Origin: Clostridia bacterium
GTDB lineage: Bacteria > Bacillota > Clostridia > Christensenellales > Aristaeellaceae
Direction: 5' to 3'
Length of the DNA stretch: 36,663 nt
Assembly: GCA_017541205.1 (NCBI GenBank)
Contig: JAFXZO010000102.1
Span: forward strand, 1 to 36,663
The notes under the pieces are model-generated. The model had not been told where the DNA came from. It saw only the letters and a list, made by a program, of their open reading frames with translations, and ran no database searches. Position numbers and translations under genes: made by a program. Positions 7,961 to 14,278 of this stretch are shown here, piece after piece. Within the stretch, counting starts at the first letter, position 1, and each line of letters opens with the position of its first letter.

Positions 7961-8108
7961 GGGCCCGCAGGCCCTTCGATTCTAATCCGCCGGGGCCGTA
8001 ACGCCCGGAAAACCTGCCCTTGGGCAGGTTTTCAGCGCAGGGCGGCCGGAAGGCCCCGGGCAAGCGGTCCTTGGCCGCTTCCTCTATCAATTTCTGGCCG
8101 ACACCCTG
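7961..8108. other. Cluster of GC-rich hairpins, no supported gene
   Basis: Several short palindromes follow one another: GGGCC/GGCCC (7961-7974), CCGGG/CCCGG (7990-8008), a nearly perfect AACCTGCCC/GGGCAGGTT stem (8009-8032), GGCC/GGCC (8043-8054) and AAGCGG/CCGCTT (8062-8080). One minus-strand frame stays open here but has no binding site and no recognisable product. The stretch could be a repetitive extragenic element or a structured RNA. Confidence 0.4.
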
Positions 8109-8131
8109 GAACGGGTTTGCGTTTCCCGTTC
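8109..8131. repeat. Copy B of the repeated hairpin
   Basis: These 23 bases are identical to 7158-7180 (GAACGGG, a 9-base loop, CCCGTTC). On the plus side CTTTTC follows; on the minus side no T-run is present. It sits 19 bases after the HMA gene stop. Confidence 0.8.
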
Positions 8132-8150
8132 CTTTTCGCTTCGGCGCGGT

Positions 8151-8354
8151 TTATCCGATCACCTGATAGCCCGCGTCCGTCACGGCTTTTGCCAGCACGG
8201 CGGTATCCACATCCTTGGAAAGCGTCACCACCGCGCTGCCGTTTTCATGGCTCACCTGCGCGCCCGTCACGCCGTCCAGCGCTTCCAGCGCCTTCTGCAC
8301 GCGGCCCGCGCAGCGCACGCACATCATGCCTTCGATCTTCAGCGTCTTTTCCAT
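8151..8354 (-). CDS. Heavy-metal-associated (HMA) domain protein, CopZ-like
   Basis: A 67-residue single HMA domain with the metal motif GMMCVRCAGRV (Cys12 and Cys15, CxxC), followed by VQKALEALDGVTGAQV and a C-terminal AVTDAGYQVIG, the usual ferredoxin-like fold. Such proteins bind Cu(I) or a related soft metal in the cytoplasm and hand it to a P-type ATPase or regulator. No ATPase or CsoR/CopY regulator is nearby, so the partner must be elsewhere. I chose the ATG at 8354 because GAGG precedes it and the homology begins at MEKTLKIEG; an upstream extension of the frame is not conserved-looking. Confidence 0.88.
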   Translation of the reverse strand: MEKTLKIEGMMCVRCAGRVQKALEALDGVTGAQVSHENGSAVVTLSKDVDTAVLAKAVTDAGYQVIG

Positions 8355-8479
8355 ATATTTTTTCCTCTTTCCTCGCTTTTTTGAATGCTCGCACGGACTG
8401 CGGCGCATACCCCGTACGGGTATTTTTATTGTAAGCTTCCGGGCGGCGAATGTCAAGAGGCAGAAATTCGCTTTGAATA

Positions 8480-8508
8480 TTGATTTTTTTACAAAAACAG
8501 GGTACAAT
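8480..8508 (+). promoter_or_regulatory. Promoter of the DegV gene
   Basis: -35 TTGATT (8480-8485), 17-base spacer, -10 TACAAT (8503-8508), 39 bases before the DegV start. Confidence 0.7.
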
Positions 8509-8547
8509 GGTCATGTACATCGGCAAGAGGCAAGGAGGAGACTCGTC

Positions 8548-9426
8548 ATGGAAATGAGTTACGTGTTCATGACCGACAGCGACAGCGATTTGTATTATAA
8601 GATCGCTGACGAAAGAAATATACCCGTCGTGCGCATGCCCTATACCCTGGACGGCAAGGAATATTTGGATGACAACGGCCGCTCCGGCGTTGAAATCTCT
8701 TTTTTTGAAAAGATGGAGGCCGGCTCCAACCCCAATACGTCCCTGCTGCCCACCGCCACCTATCTGGAATACTTTGAACCGGTCCTCCAGGAAAAGGATC
8801 TGCTTTTTGTCGCGTTCTCTTCCAAAATGAGCTCCACCATCAACAACATTTTTGAAGCGCGGGAGATCCTGCTGAAAAAATATCCCGAGCGGAAATTCAC
8901 CGTGGTGGATACGCTCAGCATTTCCGGCCCCCAGACGCTTTTGGTCCTTGGCGCGCACGACCTGTACCGGCAGGGCAAATCCATGGAGGAAGTGGAAAAA
9001 TGGCTGCTGGACAACCGCCTGCGCGCGCACGCGTGGCTCACGGTGAGCGACCTGAAATATCTGGCGCGCGGCGGGCGTATTTCCTCCACCAGCGCGTTCT
9101 TTGGCTCCATGCTGGATATCAAGCCCATCATCTGCATGGGCAGAAGCGGCAAGATGGACCCCGCCGAAAAAGTGCAGGGCCGCAAAAAGGCGCTGCGCAG
9201 CATCGTGGACCACACCATGGAATACATCGAGCATCCCGAAGAGCAAACCATCCTCATCATGCAGGCGAACGTGCGCGAGGAGGCGGAAAGGCTGGCCGAC
9301 ATGCTGCGCCACAGCATCCCGAACCTGAAGGGCATCCGTATCCAGACGGTCGGCCCCGTGATCGGCGCGCACTGCGGCCCCGGCACCCTGGCCTGCTGCT
9401 TCATGGGCAAGGAACGCAAGATCTGA
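8548..9426 (+). CDS. DegV family (FakB-like) fatty-acid-binding protein
   Basis: The 292-residue protein follows the DegV fold: N-terminal FMTDSDSDL, then NTSLLPTATYLEYFEPVL (the conserved T-S-x-P lipid-binding segment), FSSKMSSTINN, VVDTLSISGPQ, LKYLARGGRIS (DLxYLxKGGR motif) and C-terminal VGPVIGAHCGPGTL (the G-x-H-x-GPG lipid-pocket segment). DegV/FakB proteins hold a fatty acid so that FakA can phosphorylate it to acyl phosphate for phospholipid synthesis. AAGGAGGAG lies 8 bases before the start, and a promoter and downstream terminator make it monocistronic. The facing minus-strand gene encodes an isolated FakA C-terminal domain, which supports a FakB-type role. Confidence 0.9.
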   Translation: MEMSYVFMTDSDSDLYYKIADERNIPVVRMPYTLDGKEYLDDNGRSGVEISFFEKMEAGSNPNTSLLPTATYLEYFEPVLQEKDLLFVAFSSKMSSTINNIFEAREILLKKYPERKFTVVDTLSISGPQTLLVLGAHDLYRQGKSMEEVEKWLLDNRLRAHAWLTVSDLKYLARGGRISSTSAFFGSMLDIKPIICMGRSGKMDPAEKVQGRKKALRSIVDHTMEYIEHPEEQTILIMQANVREEAERLADMLRHSIPNLKGIRIQTVGPVIGAHCGPGTLACCFMGKERKI

Positions 9427-9450
9427 TTGTGAAAATTCATCTCATACTGC

Positions 9451-9493
9451 AAACGCCCCTTTCCTCCGGCTTACCGGAAGAAAGGGGCGTTTC
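9451..9493. terminator. Terminator after DegV, possibly bidirectional
   Basis: AAACGCCCCTTTC pairs with GAAAGGGGCGTTT with an inner TCCGG/CCGGA stem. It lies between the convergent DegV gene and the FakA-C gene. T-runs are short on both sides. Confidence 0.75.
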
Positions 9494-9503
9494 GTTCGGT
9501 TAT

Positions 9504-9755
9504 TCAGCCCTGCAGGCCGCGGGACTGGCGGTCCATATCCTCGATCACGATATCGTGGATCTCGCCAAGCGAAGCGCAGTATTTCAGGGTTTCCCAGGGT
9601 TCGTTGGTGTGGAAATGGATTTTGATGAGCTCGTCGTCGCCCACCACCAGCAGGCAGTCGCCCTTCAGGTTTTCCAGGAAATAATCGCGGATCACGTCTT
9701 CGTCCAGGTCGCGGCCCTCGATCAGCAATTGCGTATCATAGCGTGGATCGATCAT
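9504..9755 (-). CDS. Free-standing FakA (YloV) C-terminal domain protein
   Basis: An 83-residue protein that aligns by eye with the C-terminal subdomain of FakA/YloV: YDTQLLIEGRDLDEDVIRDYF, then GDCLLVVGDDELIKIHFHTNEPWETLKYCASLGEIHDIVIEDM. Full-length FakA (about 550 aa) carries an N-terminal DhaL-type kinase domain, a middle domain and this C-terminal part, which is involved in FakB binding. Here the kinase domain is absent. The start at 9755 has GGAGG 8 bases upstream, while an earlier in-frame ATG lies before that site. It is the last gene of the thrH-proB-like operon, 14 bases after the kinase stop. It may modulate FakB proteins such as the facing DegV; it could also be a relic. Confidence 0.8.
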   Translation of the reverse strand: MIDPRYDTQLLIEGRDLDEDVIRDYFLENLKGDCLLVVGDDELIKIHFHTNEPWETLKYCASLGEIHDIVIEDMDRQSRGLQG

Positions 9756-9769
9756 GGGGGATTCCTCCT

Positions 9770-10606
9770 TCATTTGTTCGGTTCAATGGCGATGCGGGTG
9801 CGGCGCACTTCGCCGGAAAGAATTTTGGATACGGGGTATTTCGCATTCGCAATGATGACCTCAACGCCCGTCAGGGCGCTCCTGAGCGCGTATTCGAGCT
9901 TTGCGCCCGCGCCGTTGGCCCCCGCGCGGGAAGCGCCGATGCAGTGCGTTTGCCATTCGCGTACTTTTTGACGGAGCGAATCGCTGTCCGGGGCAATGAT
10001 TTCCTCCACCAGCGTGCCCGGATCGCGGGAATCGGCATAGATGCCGTCCGTAGAGGTCAAAAGCACGAGGCGTTTGGTATGCACAAGCTCGGCAACGACG
10101 GCTGCGGTCTCGTCGTTATCCACGCATTCCACCACCTGGGCGTCCGGGTTCCGGGCCTGCAGGGTGGTCAGCTCCATTTTGCGGTTTTCTTCATCGCTCA
10201 CGCAGTCGTTATAATTGATGATGGGGATGGCCCCCTGCTTCGCGGCGCGGATGAGCAGGCCGTAGAGATGCAGCCGCTTTTGCGGATCGTTGAAATGGTT
10301 GTGCTCCACCAGCACCTGCCTTACGCCGTATTCGGGCCGGATAAAGCGGCGGTAGTTTTCCATCAGGATCGCCTGGCCCTGGGCGGAATAATCGGTCTTA
10401 TTCTGTTCCGGATCGCCGTCCAGCGCGCGGCCGGTGCGTTTGAGCATGTCCAGGCGGCCGATTTCCGTCGCGCCAGAGGACACGAGCAGCATCCCGGGCC
10501 TGAGCTCCCCGCTCAGCCTGGCGAAAATGTTATAGTCGATATCGTTATCCTCCCGGCGGATGAGCGCCATGGAGCCGATTTTGATGACCAGGGATATTTC
10601 GTTCAT
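9770..10606 (-). CDS. Glutamate 5-kinase-like amino acid kinase (no PUA domain)
   Basis: A 278-residue amino acid kinase fold protein. VIKIGSMALI is the N-terminal phosphate loop, VSSGATEIGRLDM the typical ProB segment, INYNDCVS and ECVDNDETAA the conserved Asn/Asp substrate segments, and LLTSTDGIYA the LLTxxDGxY nucleotide motif, with a Gly/Ala-rich GASRAGANGAGAKLEYA segment near the end. ProB phosphorylates L-glutamate to start proline synthesis. E. coli ProB has an extra PUA domain (367 aa), missing here. No proA is adjacent, and the substrate segments are divergent, so a related substrate is possible. AAGGAGG precedes the start by about 8 bases; the gene sits between thrH and the FakA-C gene. 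Confidence 0.75.
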   Translation of the reverse strand: MNEISLVIKIGSMALIRREDNDIDYNIFARLSGELRPGMLLVSSGATEIGRLDMLKRTGRALDGDPEQNKTDYSAQGQAILMENYRRFIRPEYGVRQVLVEHNHFNDPQKRLHLYGLLIRAAKQGAIPIINYNDCVSDEENRKMELTTLQARNPDAQVVECVDNDETAAVVAELVHTKRLVLLTSTDGIYADSRDPGTLVEEIIAPDSDSLRQKVREWQTHCIGASRAGANGAGAKLEYALRSALTGVEVIIANAKYPVSKILSGEVRRTRIAIEPNK

Positions 10607-10630
10607 CCCCGCGCCTCCTTATCCTTTGGA

Positions 10631-11233
10631 TCAGCCCAGGTTTTCCTCGATCGCGCGGAGCAAATCGCCGTATTCCTCGAAAGCCGGCAAATGCGGATAA
10701 TCGCGCTTGATCTGCTCCGTGGAACGGAAGAGGAAGCCCGCCTTGCTCGCCTCGATCATGGCCAGATCGTTAAAGCTGTCGCCAACGGCGATGGTGTCAA
10801 AGCCGATGGACTGCAGGGCTTTCACCGATACCAGCTTGGATTTTTCCGCGCGCATCCGATAGCCCGTCACCGCGCCGTCCGGCGAAACCTCCAGCGTATT
10901 GCAGAATATGGTCGGCCAGCCGAGCTTTTTCATCAGCGGGCCGGCGAACTGCGTGAACGTATCGCTCAAAATGATCACCTGGGTCTCCTCGCGAAGCTTA
11001 TCCAGGAATTCCCGCGCGCCGGGCATCGGGTCGATCGCTTCGATCACTCGCTTGATTTCATTCAGCCCCAGCCCGTGCTCCTTCAAAATGCCCAGCCGCC
11101 ATTTCATCAGCTTATCATAATCCGGTTCGTCCCGGGTGGTGCGCTTTAATTCCGGGATGCCGCTTGCTTTGGAAAACGCGATCCAGATTTCCGGCACCAG
11201 CACGCCCTCCAAATCCAGGCATACGATGGTCAT
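10631..11233 (-). CDS. thrH: Bifunctional phosphoserine phosphatase / homoserine phosphotransferase ThrH
   Basis: A 200-residue HAD-family enzyme that closely follows Pseudomonas ThrH along its length: CLDLEGVLVPEIWIAF (Asp7 nucleophile, unusual DLEGVLVPE motif), TTRDEPDYDKLMKWRLGIL, VIILSDTFTQF (motif II), Lys in the MRAEKSKLVSVKAL segment and VGDSFNDLAMI (motif III). ThrH dephosphorylates phosphoserine and can pass the phosphate to homoserine, linking serine and threonine synthesis. The start at 11233 has GGAGG 8 bases upstream; the ATG two codons earlier is only two bases from that site. It is the first gene of a three-gene minus operon with its own promoter. Confidence 0.92.
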   Translation of the reverse strand: MTIVCLDLEGVLVPEIWIAFSKASGIPELKRTTRDEPDYDKLMKWRLGILKEHGLGLNEIKRVIEAIDPMPGAREFLDKLREETQVIILSDTFTQFAGPLMKKLGWPTIFCNTLEVSPDGAVTGYRMRAEKSKLVSVKALQSIGFDTIAVGDSFNDLAMIEASKAGFLFRSTEQIKRDYPHLPAFEEYGDLLRAIEENLG

Positions 11234-11267
11234 ACCCATGTCCTCCCTTTTCTTGAATACAGCATCA

Positions 11268-11296
11268 TTTATACCATATTTGCCGTGTTTTTTCAA
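11268..11296 (-). promoter_or_regulatory. Promoter of the thrH operon
   Basis: On the minus strand: -35 TTGAAA (11291-11296), 17-base spacer, -10 TATAAA (11268-11273), 34 bases before the thrH start. It is divergent from the promoter at 11353. Confidence 0.7.
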
Positions 11297-11352
11297 TGGA
11301 TGCGGGAAAAATCAATGCTCATGTAGGATATGACGAAATTTATCCCAAAAGG

Positions 11353-11381
11353 TTGACAGCGCCATGAAAAAACGGTATATT
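11353..11381 (+). promoter_or_regulatory. Promoter of the DRTGG-ATPase-hydrogenase operon
   Basis: -35 TTGACA (11353-11358) is a perfect match, the spacer is 17 bases, and the -10 is TATATT (11376-11381), 34 bases before the start at 11416. Confidence 0.8.
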
Positions 11382-11415
11382 TAAGCGTAGAATTTGTTTG
11401 GAGCGGAGGATGGAT

Positions 11416-11787
11416 ATGACGTTTGCCGATATGGTAAAGGTGCTGCACGCCAAGGTGCTCGTGGGGGAAGAAAAGATCGATAACCCCGCGCGTACGGCCT
11501 GCTGTTCCGATTTAATGAGCGATGTGCTCGCCTTTGTGAATGAAAAAACCGTGCTGATTACCGGGCTTACCAATCCCCATGTACTGCGCACGGCGGACAT
11601 GCTGGACCTCAAATGCCTCGTGTTTGCCCGGGGCAAGGTGCCCACGGATGATATTTTGGAAGCGGCCGAGGAACAGGGCCTGATCGTGATGACCACCAAG
11701 GAGACCGCCTTCACCACTTGCGGCCTTTTGTATGAAGCGGGCCTGCGCGGCGTGCCCATCGAATGGCCGGAGGAGGAACAGGCATGA
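11416..11787 (+). CDS. DRTGG domain protein
   Basis: A 123-residue protein consisting of one DRTGG-type domain (VLITGLTNPHVLRTADMLDLKCLVFARGKVPTDDILEAAEEQGLIVMTTKETAFTTCGLLYEAG), the small regulatory fold also found in some phosphotransacetylase and CobQ-like proteins. In Clostridia, single-domain versions are often found beside a GHKL ATPase and an iron-only hydrogenase-like protein, exactly the arrangement here. The molecular role is unknown; ligand sensing is the usual guess. I set the start at 11416 because GGAGG lies six bases upstream; earlier in-frame TTG and ATG codons overlap that site. The stop overlaps the next start (ATGA). Confidence 0.8.
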   Translation: MTFADMVKVLHAKVLVGEEKIDNPARTACCSDLMSDVLAFVNEKTVLITGLTNPHVLRTADMLDLKCLVFARGKVPTDDILEAAEEQGLIVMTTKETAFTTCGLLYEAGLRGVPIEWPEEEQA

Positions 11788-12209
11788 GCAGCTTGATTCA
11801 CGCGGAATACCCCGTGGAAAAAGGCGATTACGTGCGCGCGGGCGAAGCGTCCACGGATATCAAGCGCCGCCTCAAGCAGCTGGGCGTTTCCAGCAGCGTG
11901 ATGCGGCGGGTGGCCGTGGCCAGTTATGAGGTGGAGTTGAACCTGGTCATCCATTCGCTGGGCGGAAAGCTGGAATTGGACGTGGGGCCCGAAGGCGTGT
12001 TTTTGATCTCTACCGACGTGGGGCCCGGCATTCCCGATATTGCCATGGCCATGCGCGAGGGCTATTCCACCGCCAGCGAGGAGGCCCGCTCCCTGGGCTT
12101 TGGCGCGGGCATGGGCCTGCCCAACATGAAGCGCAACGCGGACGATTTTGATATTCAAAGTGAAGTGGGCAAGGGGACGCGCATCGCCATGCGTTTTAAC
12201 CTGGCCTGA
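11784..12209 (+). CDS. GHKL (HATPase_c) anti-sigma-factor-like ATP-binding protein
   Basis: A 141-residue single-domain GHKL ATPase. The N box is YEVELNLVIHS, the G1 box STDVGPGIPD and the G2 box SLGFGAGMGLPNMKRN, followed by SEVGKGTRIAMRF. Without a histidine-phosphorylation domain it resembles RsbW/SpoIIAB-type serine kinases. Start and upstream stop share ATGA, with AGGAGGA 7 bases ahead, so it is translationally coupled to the DRTGG gene. Context suggests it receives or relays a signal from the hydrogenase-like protein encoded next; the phosphorylation target is not visible in this operon. Confidence 0.85.
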   Translation: MSSLIHAEYPVEKGDYVRAGEASTDIKRRLKQLGVSSSVMRRVAVASYEVELNLVIHSLGGKLELDVGPEGVFLISTDVGPGIPDIAMAMREGYSTASEEARSLGFGAGMGLPNMKRNADDFDIQSEVGKGTRIAMRFNLA

Positions 12210-12223
12210 GAAAGGCTGCCAAA

Positions 12224-13528
12224 ATGGAACAAAACAAGCGTTATCATTCTGTTCGGCTGGATGTGAGCCGCTGCAAGGGCTGTACCAACTGCCTCAAGCA
12301 CTGCCCCACAGAAGCGATCCGGGTGCGCAACGGCCGGGCGTACATCATTGACGAACGCTGTATCGACTGCGGCGAATGCATCCGCATCTGCGAATACCAT
12401 GCCAAGATCGCCGTGACGGACGATCTGAGCGCCATCCGCGGTTTCCCCCACGCCATCGCGCTCCCCGCGCCGTCGCTCTATGGCCAGTTCAAGAACCTCA
12501 AATCCATCAGCCCCGTCCTGGACGCGCTCAAAGCCCTCGGGTTTGACGACGTGTTCGAGGTGGCGCGCGGCGCGGACATCGTCAGCCGGGCGATTCATGA
12601 AAAGCTGCGGGAGCCCGGGCTGCCCAAGCCCCTCATTTCCTCCGCCTGCCCGGCCGTGGTGCGCCTGATCCAGGTCCGTTTTCCCGATCTGATCCCGCAT
12701 ATCGTGGACGTTCGACAGCCCATGGAGGTCGCGGCCATGATCGCGCGGCAGGTATTCTGCCGAAAGACAGGCTGCGCGCCGGAGGATGTGGGCGTATTCT
12801 TCATTACGCCCTGCCCCGCCAAAATGACGGCCATACGCTCCCCCATCGGCCAGAAAAAATCTGCTGTGGACGGGGCCATTTCCATGATGGAGATTTACGC
12901 CCAGCTGATGCCGCATATCGACCGCGTGCTGACCCACCCGACGCCCACCTCCTCCACCTATTACGGCGTGCGCTGGGCGAACAGCTCCGGCGAAGCGAGC
13001 GCCGTCTGCCCGGAAAACTCCCTGTCCGTGGACGGCATCCACAATGTGCTGCGCGTATTGGAGGAAATCGAAAACAACAAACTGAACGATCTGGTGTTCT
13101 TTGAGGGCAACGCGTGCGCCGGCGGCTGTGTCGGCGGGCCGCTGAACTTTGAAAACAACTATGTGGCGAAAAACGCCATCCGCAAGCTGTCGCATCTGTG
13201 CCCGATGGAGCACCCGGTGGACAACGTGCCCGCCTCCATGATGACCAAGTATCCCCTTTATTTCGATACGCCGATCGAGCCCAACTCCGTGATGCAGCTG
13301 GACGACAACCTGATCGTGGCGATGCAGAAGATGGAAAAGATGAACGCCATTTTGGAAGGCTTGCCGGGGTACGACTGCGGCTCCTGCGGCTCGCCCACCT
13401 GCCGCACCTTCGCCGAAGACATCGTGCGCGGCAACTGCAGCGAAATGGACTGCATCCATAAGCTCAAGGATCAGCTCAAAATCATGGCCGAGCGCATGGT
13501 GGAGCTAGCCCAGACCAAGCGGGAATGA
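12224..13528 (+). CDS. FeFe-hydrogenase-like iron-sulfur protein, sensory type
   Basis: A 434-residue protein. Two 4Fe-4S ferredoxin motifs lie at the N-terminus (Cys17/20/23/27 and Cys46/49/52/56). The hydrogenase large-subunit domain follows with all four H-cluster cysteines: Cys142 in SSACPAVV (L1), Cys197 in TPCPAKM (L2), Cys298 and Cys302 in EGNACAGGCVGGP (L3). The cysteine that relays protons in catalytic enzymes (TSCCP) is Ala141 here, a feature of sensory HydS-type enzymes. The C-terminus carries another 4Fe-4S domain (Cys385/388/393 and Cys405 or 410) but no PAS domain. I infer a redox or H2 sensor working with the ATPase and DRTGG protein rather than a bulk hydrogenase. No hydEFG maturases are in the window. 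The binding site is weak (GAGAAAGG). Confidence 0.82.
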   Translation: MEQNKRYHSVRLDVSRCKGCTNCLKHCPTEAIRVRNGRAYIIDERCIDCGECIRICEYHAKIAVTDDLSAIRGFPHAIALPAPSLYGQFKNLKSISPVLDALKALGFDDVFEVARGADIVSRAIHEKLREPGLPKPLISSACPAVVRLIQVRFPDLIPHIVDVRQPMEVAAMIARQVFCRKTGCAPEDVGVFFITPCPAKMTAIRSPIGQKKSAVDGAISMMEIYAQLMPHIDRVLTHPTPTSSTYYGVRWANSSGEASAVCPENSLSVDGIHNVLRVLEEIENNKLNDLVFFEGNACAGGCVGGPLNFENNYVAKNAIRKLSHLCPMEHPVDNVPASMMTKYPLYFDTPIEPNSVMQLDDNLIVAMQKMEKMNAILEGLPGYDCGSCGSPTCRTFAEDIVRGNCSEMDCIHKLKDQLKIMAERMVELAQTKRE

Positions 13529-13584
13529 CCTTCCCTTCCCTTTGTTCCCAGAAACATTTCATCATATATGAGGAGGAACCCGAA

Positions 13585-14058
13585 ATGAAGAAACTGTTTG
13601 CCCTGCTGCTGGTGCTGTGCCTGCTGTGCGCTTCCGCTTTCGCCCTCGCGGACATCTCCATGAATAACCTGGGCTGGGAAGCGACGGATGACGAACACAT
13701 GGTGGTGACCGATGAGATCCGTGAAAAAGTGGAAAAAGCCCTCAAGGGCTTCAAAGACGGCAAGGTGGAGCCCTTCCTGGTGCTGGCGACGCAGCATGCC
13801 TCCGCCACCGGCGCGGATACCGGCATGGACAGCGCTTCCAAGAGCAAGCTCGATGATTCCCTGGCCGATCTGCTCAAATCCATGGGCGCAGATCCCAAAT
13901 CCGTTACCACAACCTACATCCACGGCGATGACTTGTGCGTGCTCTGCCGCGTCACCCCCAAGGGCAAAAACGTATCCATGTACTGGATCATGGCGTTCAT
14001 CAGCTATGAAGGCGAACTGCTGCACACCGTGAAGCTGGAAACCGAATACGTCCGCTGA
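13585..14058 (+). CDS. Small secreted protein of unknown function
   Basis: A 157-residue protein with a clear signal peptide (MKKLFALLLVLCLLCASAFA, cleavage likely near AFA or ALA). The mature part is about 135 residues, mixed alpha/beta, with no family I recognise; it contains HMVVTDEIREKVEKALKGFKDGKVEPFLVLATQ and ends with an amphipathic YWIMAFISYEGELLHTVKLE. The start follows AGGAGG by about 8 bases; an earlier in-frame ATG overlaps the stop of the hydrogenase-like gene and would bury the signal peptide. It may be co-transcribed with the upstream operon since no clear promoter separates them. A strong terminator follows. Confidence 0.75.
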   Translation: MKKLFALLLVLCLLCASAFALADISMNNLGWEATDDEHMVVTDEIREKVEKALKGFKDGKVEPFLVLATQHASATGADTGMDSASKSKLDDSLADLLKSMGADPKSVTTTYIHGDDLCVLCRVTPKGKNVSMYWIMAFISYEGELLHTVKLETEYVR

Positions 14059-14078
14059 TCGGCCGGCCTGCCCGGCAT

Positions 14079-14112
14079 AAGCCCGCGTGCCCGCAAAGCG
14101 CGCGGGCTTTTC
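14079..14112 (+). terminator. Rho-independent terminator
   Basis: AAGCCCGCG (14079-14087) pairs with CGCGGGCTT (14101-14109) and is followed by TTC. It lies 20 bases after the small secreted protein gene. Confidence 0.8.
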
Positions 14113-14278
14113 ATGTACAAATCCGCCAAATATAAACAATAAAAATACAGCATTATTCAAGAATCGGCCTGGAAAAGGAAGACAAACCGTTCATTTTATG
14201 ATAAAATAAAAATAGAGAAATAGCGCATAGGACCGCGCTGAAAAACGAACGCAATATCTTGGAGGAGGGAGACATGAT

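Noticed and set aside
7863-8090. 75-codon minus-strand frame through the hairpin cluster
   Set aside because: No binding site; the translation follows the palindromes and then a terminator. Retained only as a non-coding element.
12155-13459. 434-codon open frame on the minus strand opposite the hydrogenase-like gene
   Set aside because: The plus-strand product has clear iron-sulfur and H-cluster motifs; the antisense product has none.
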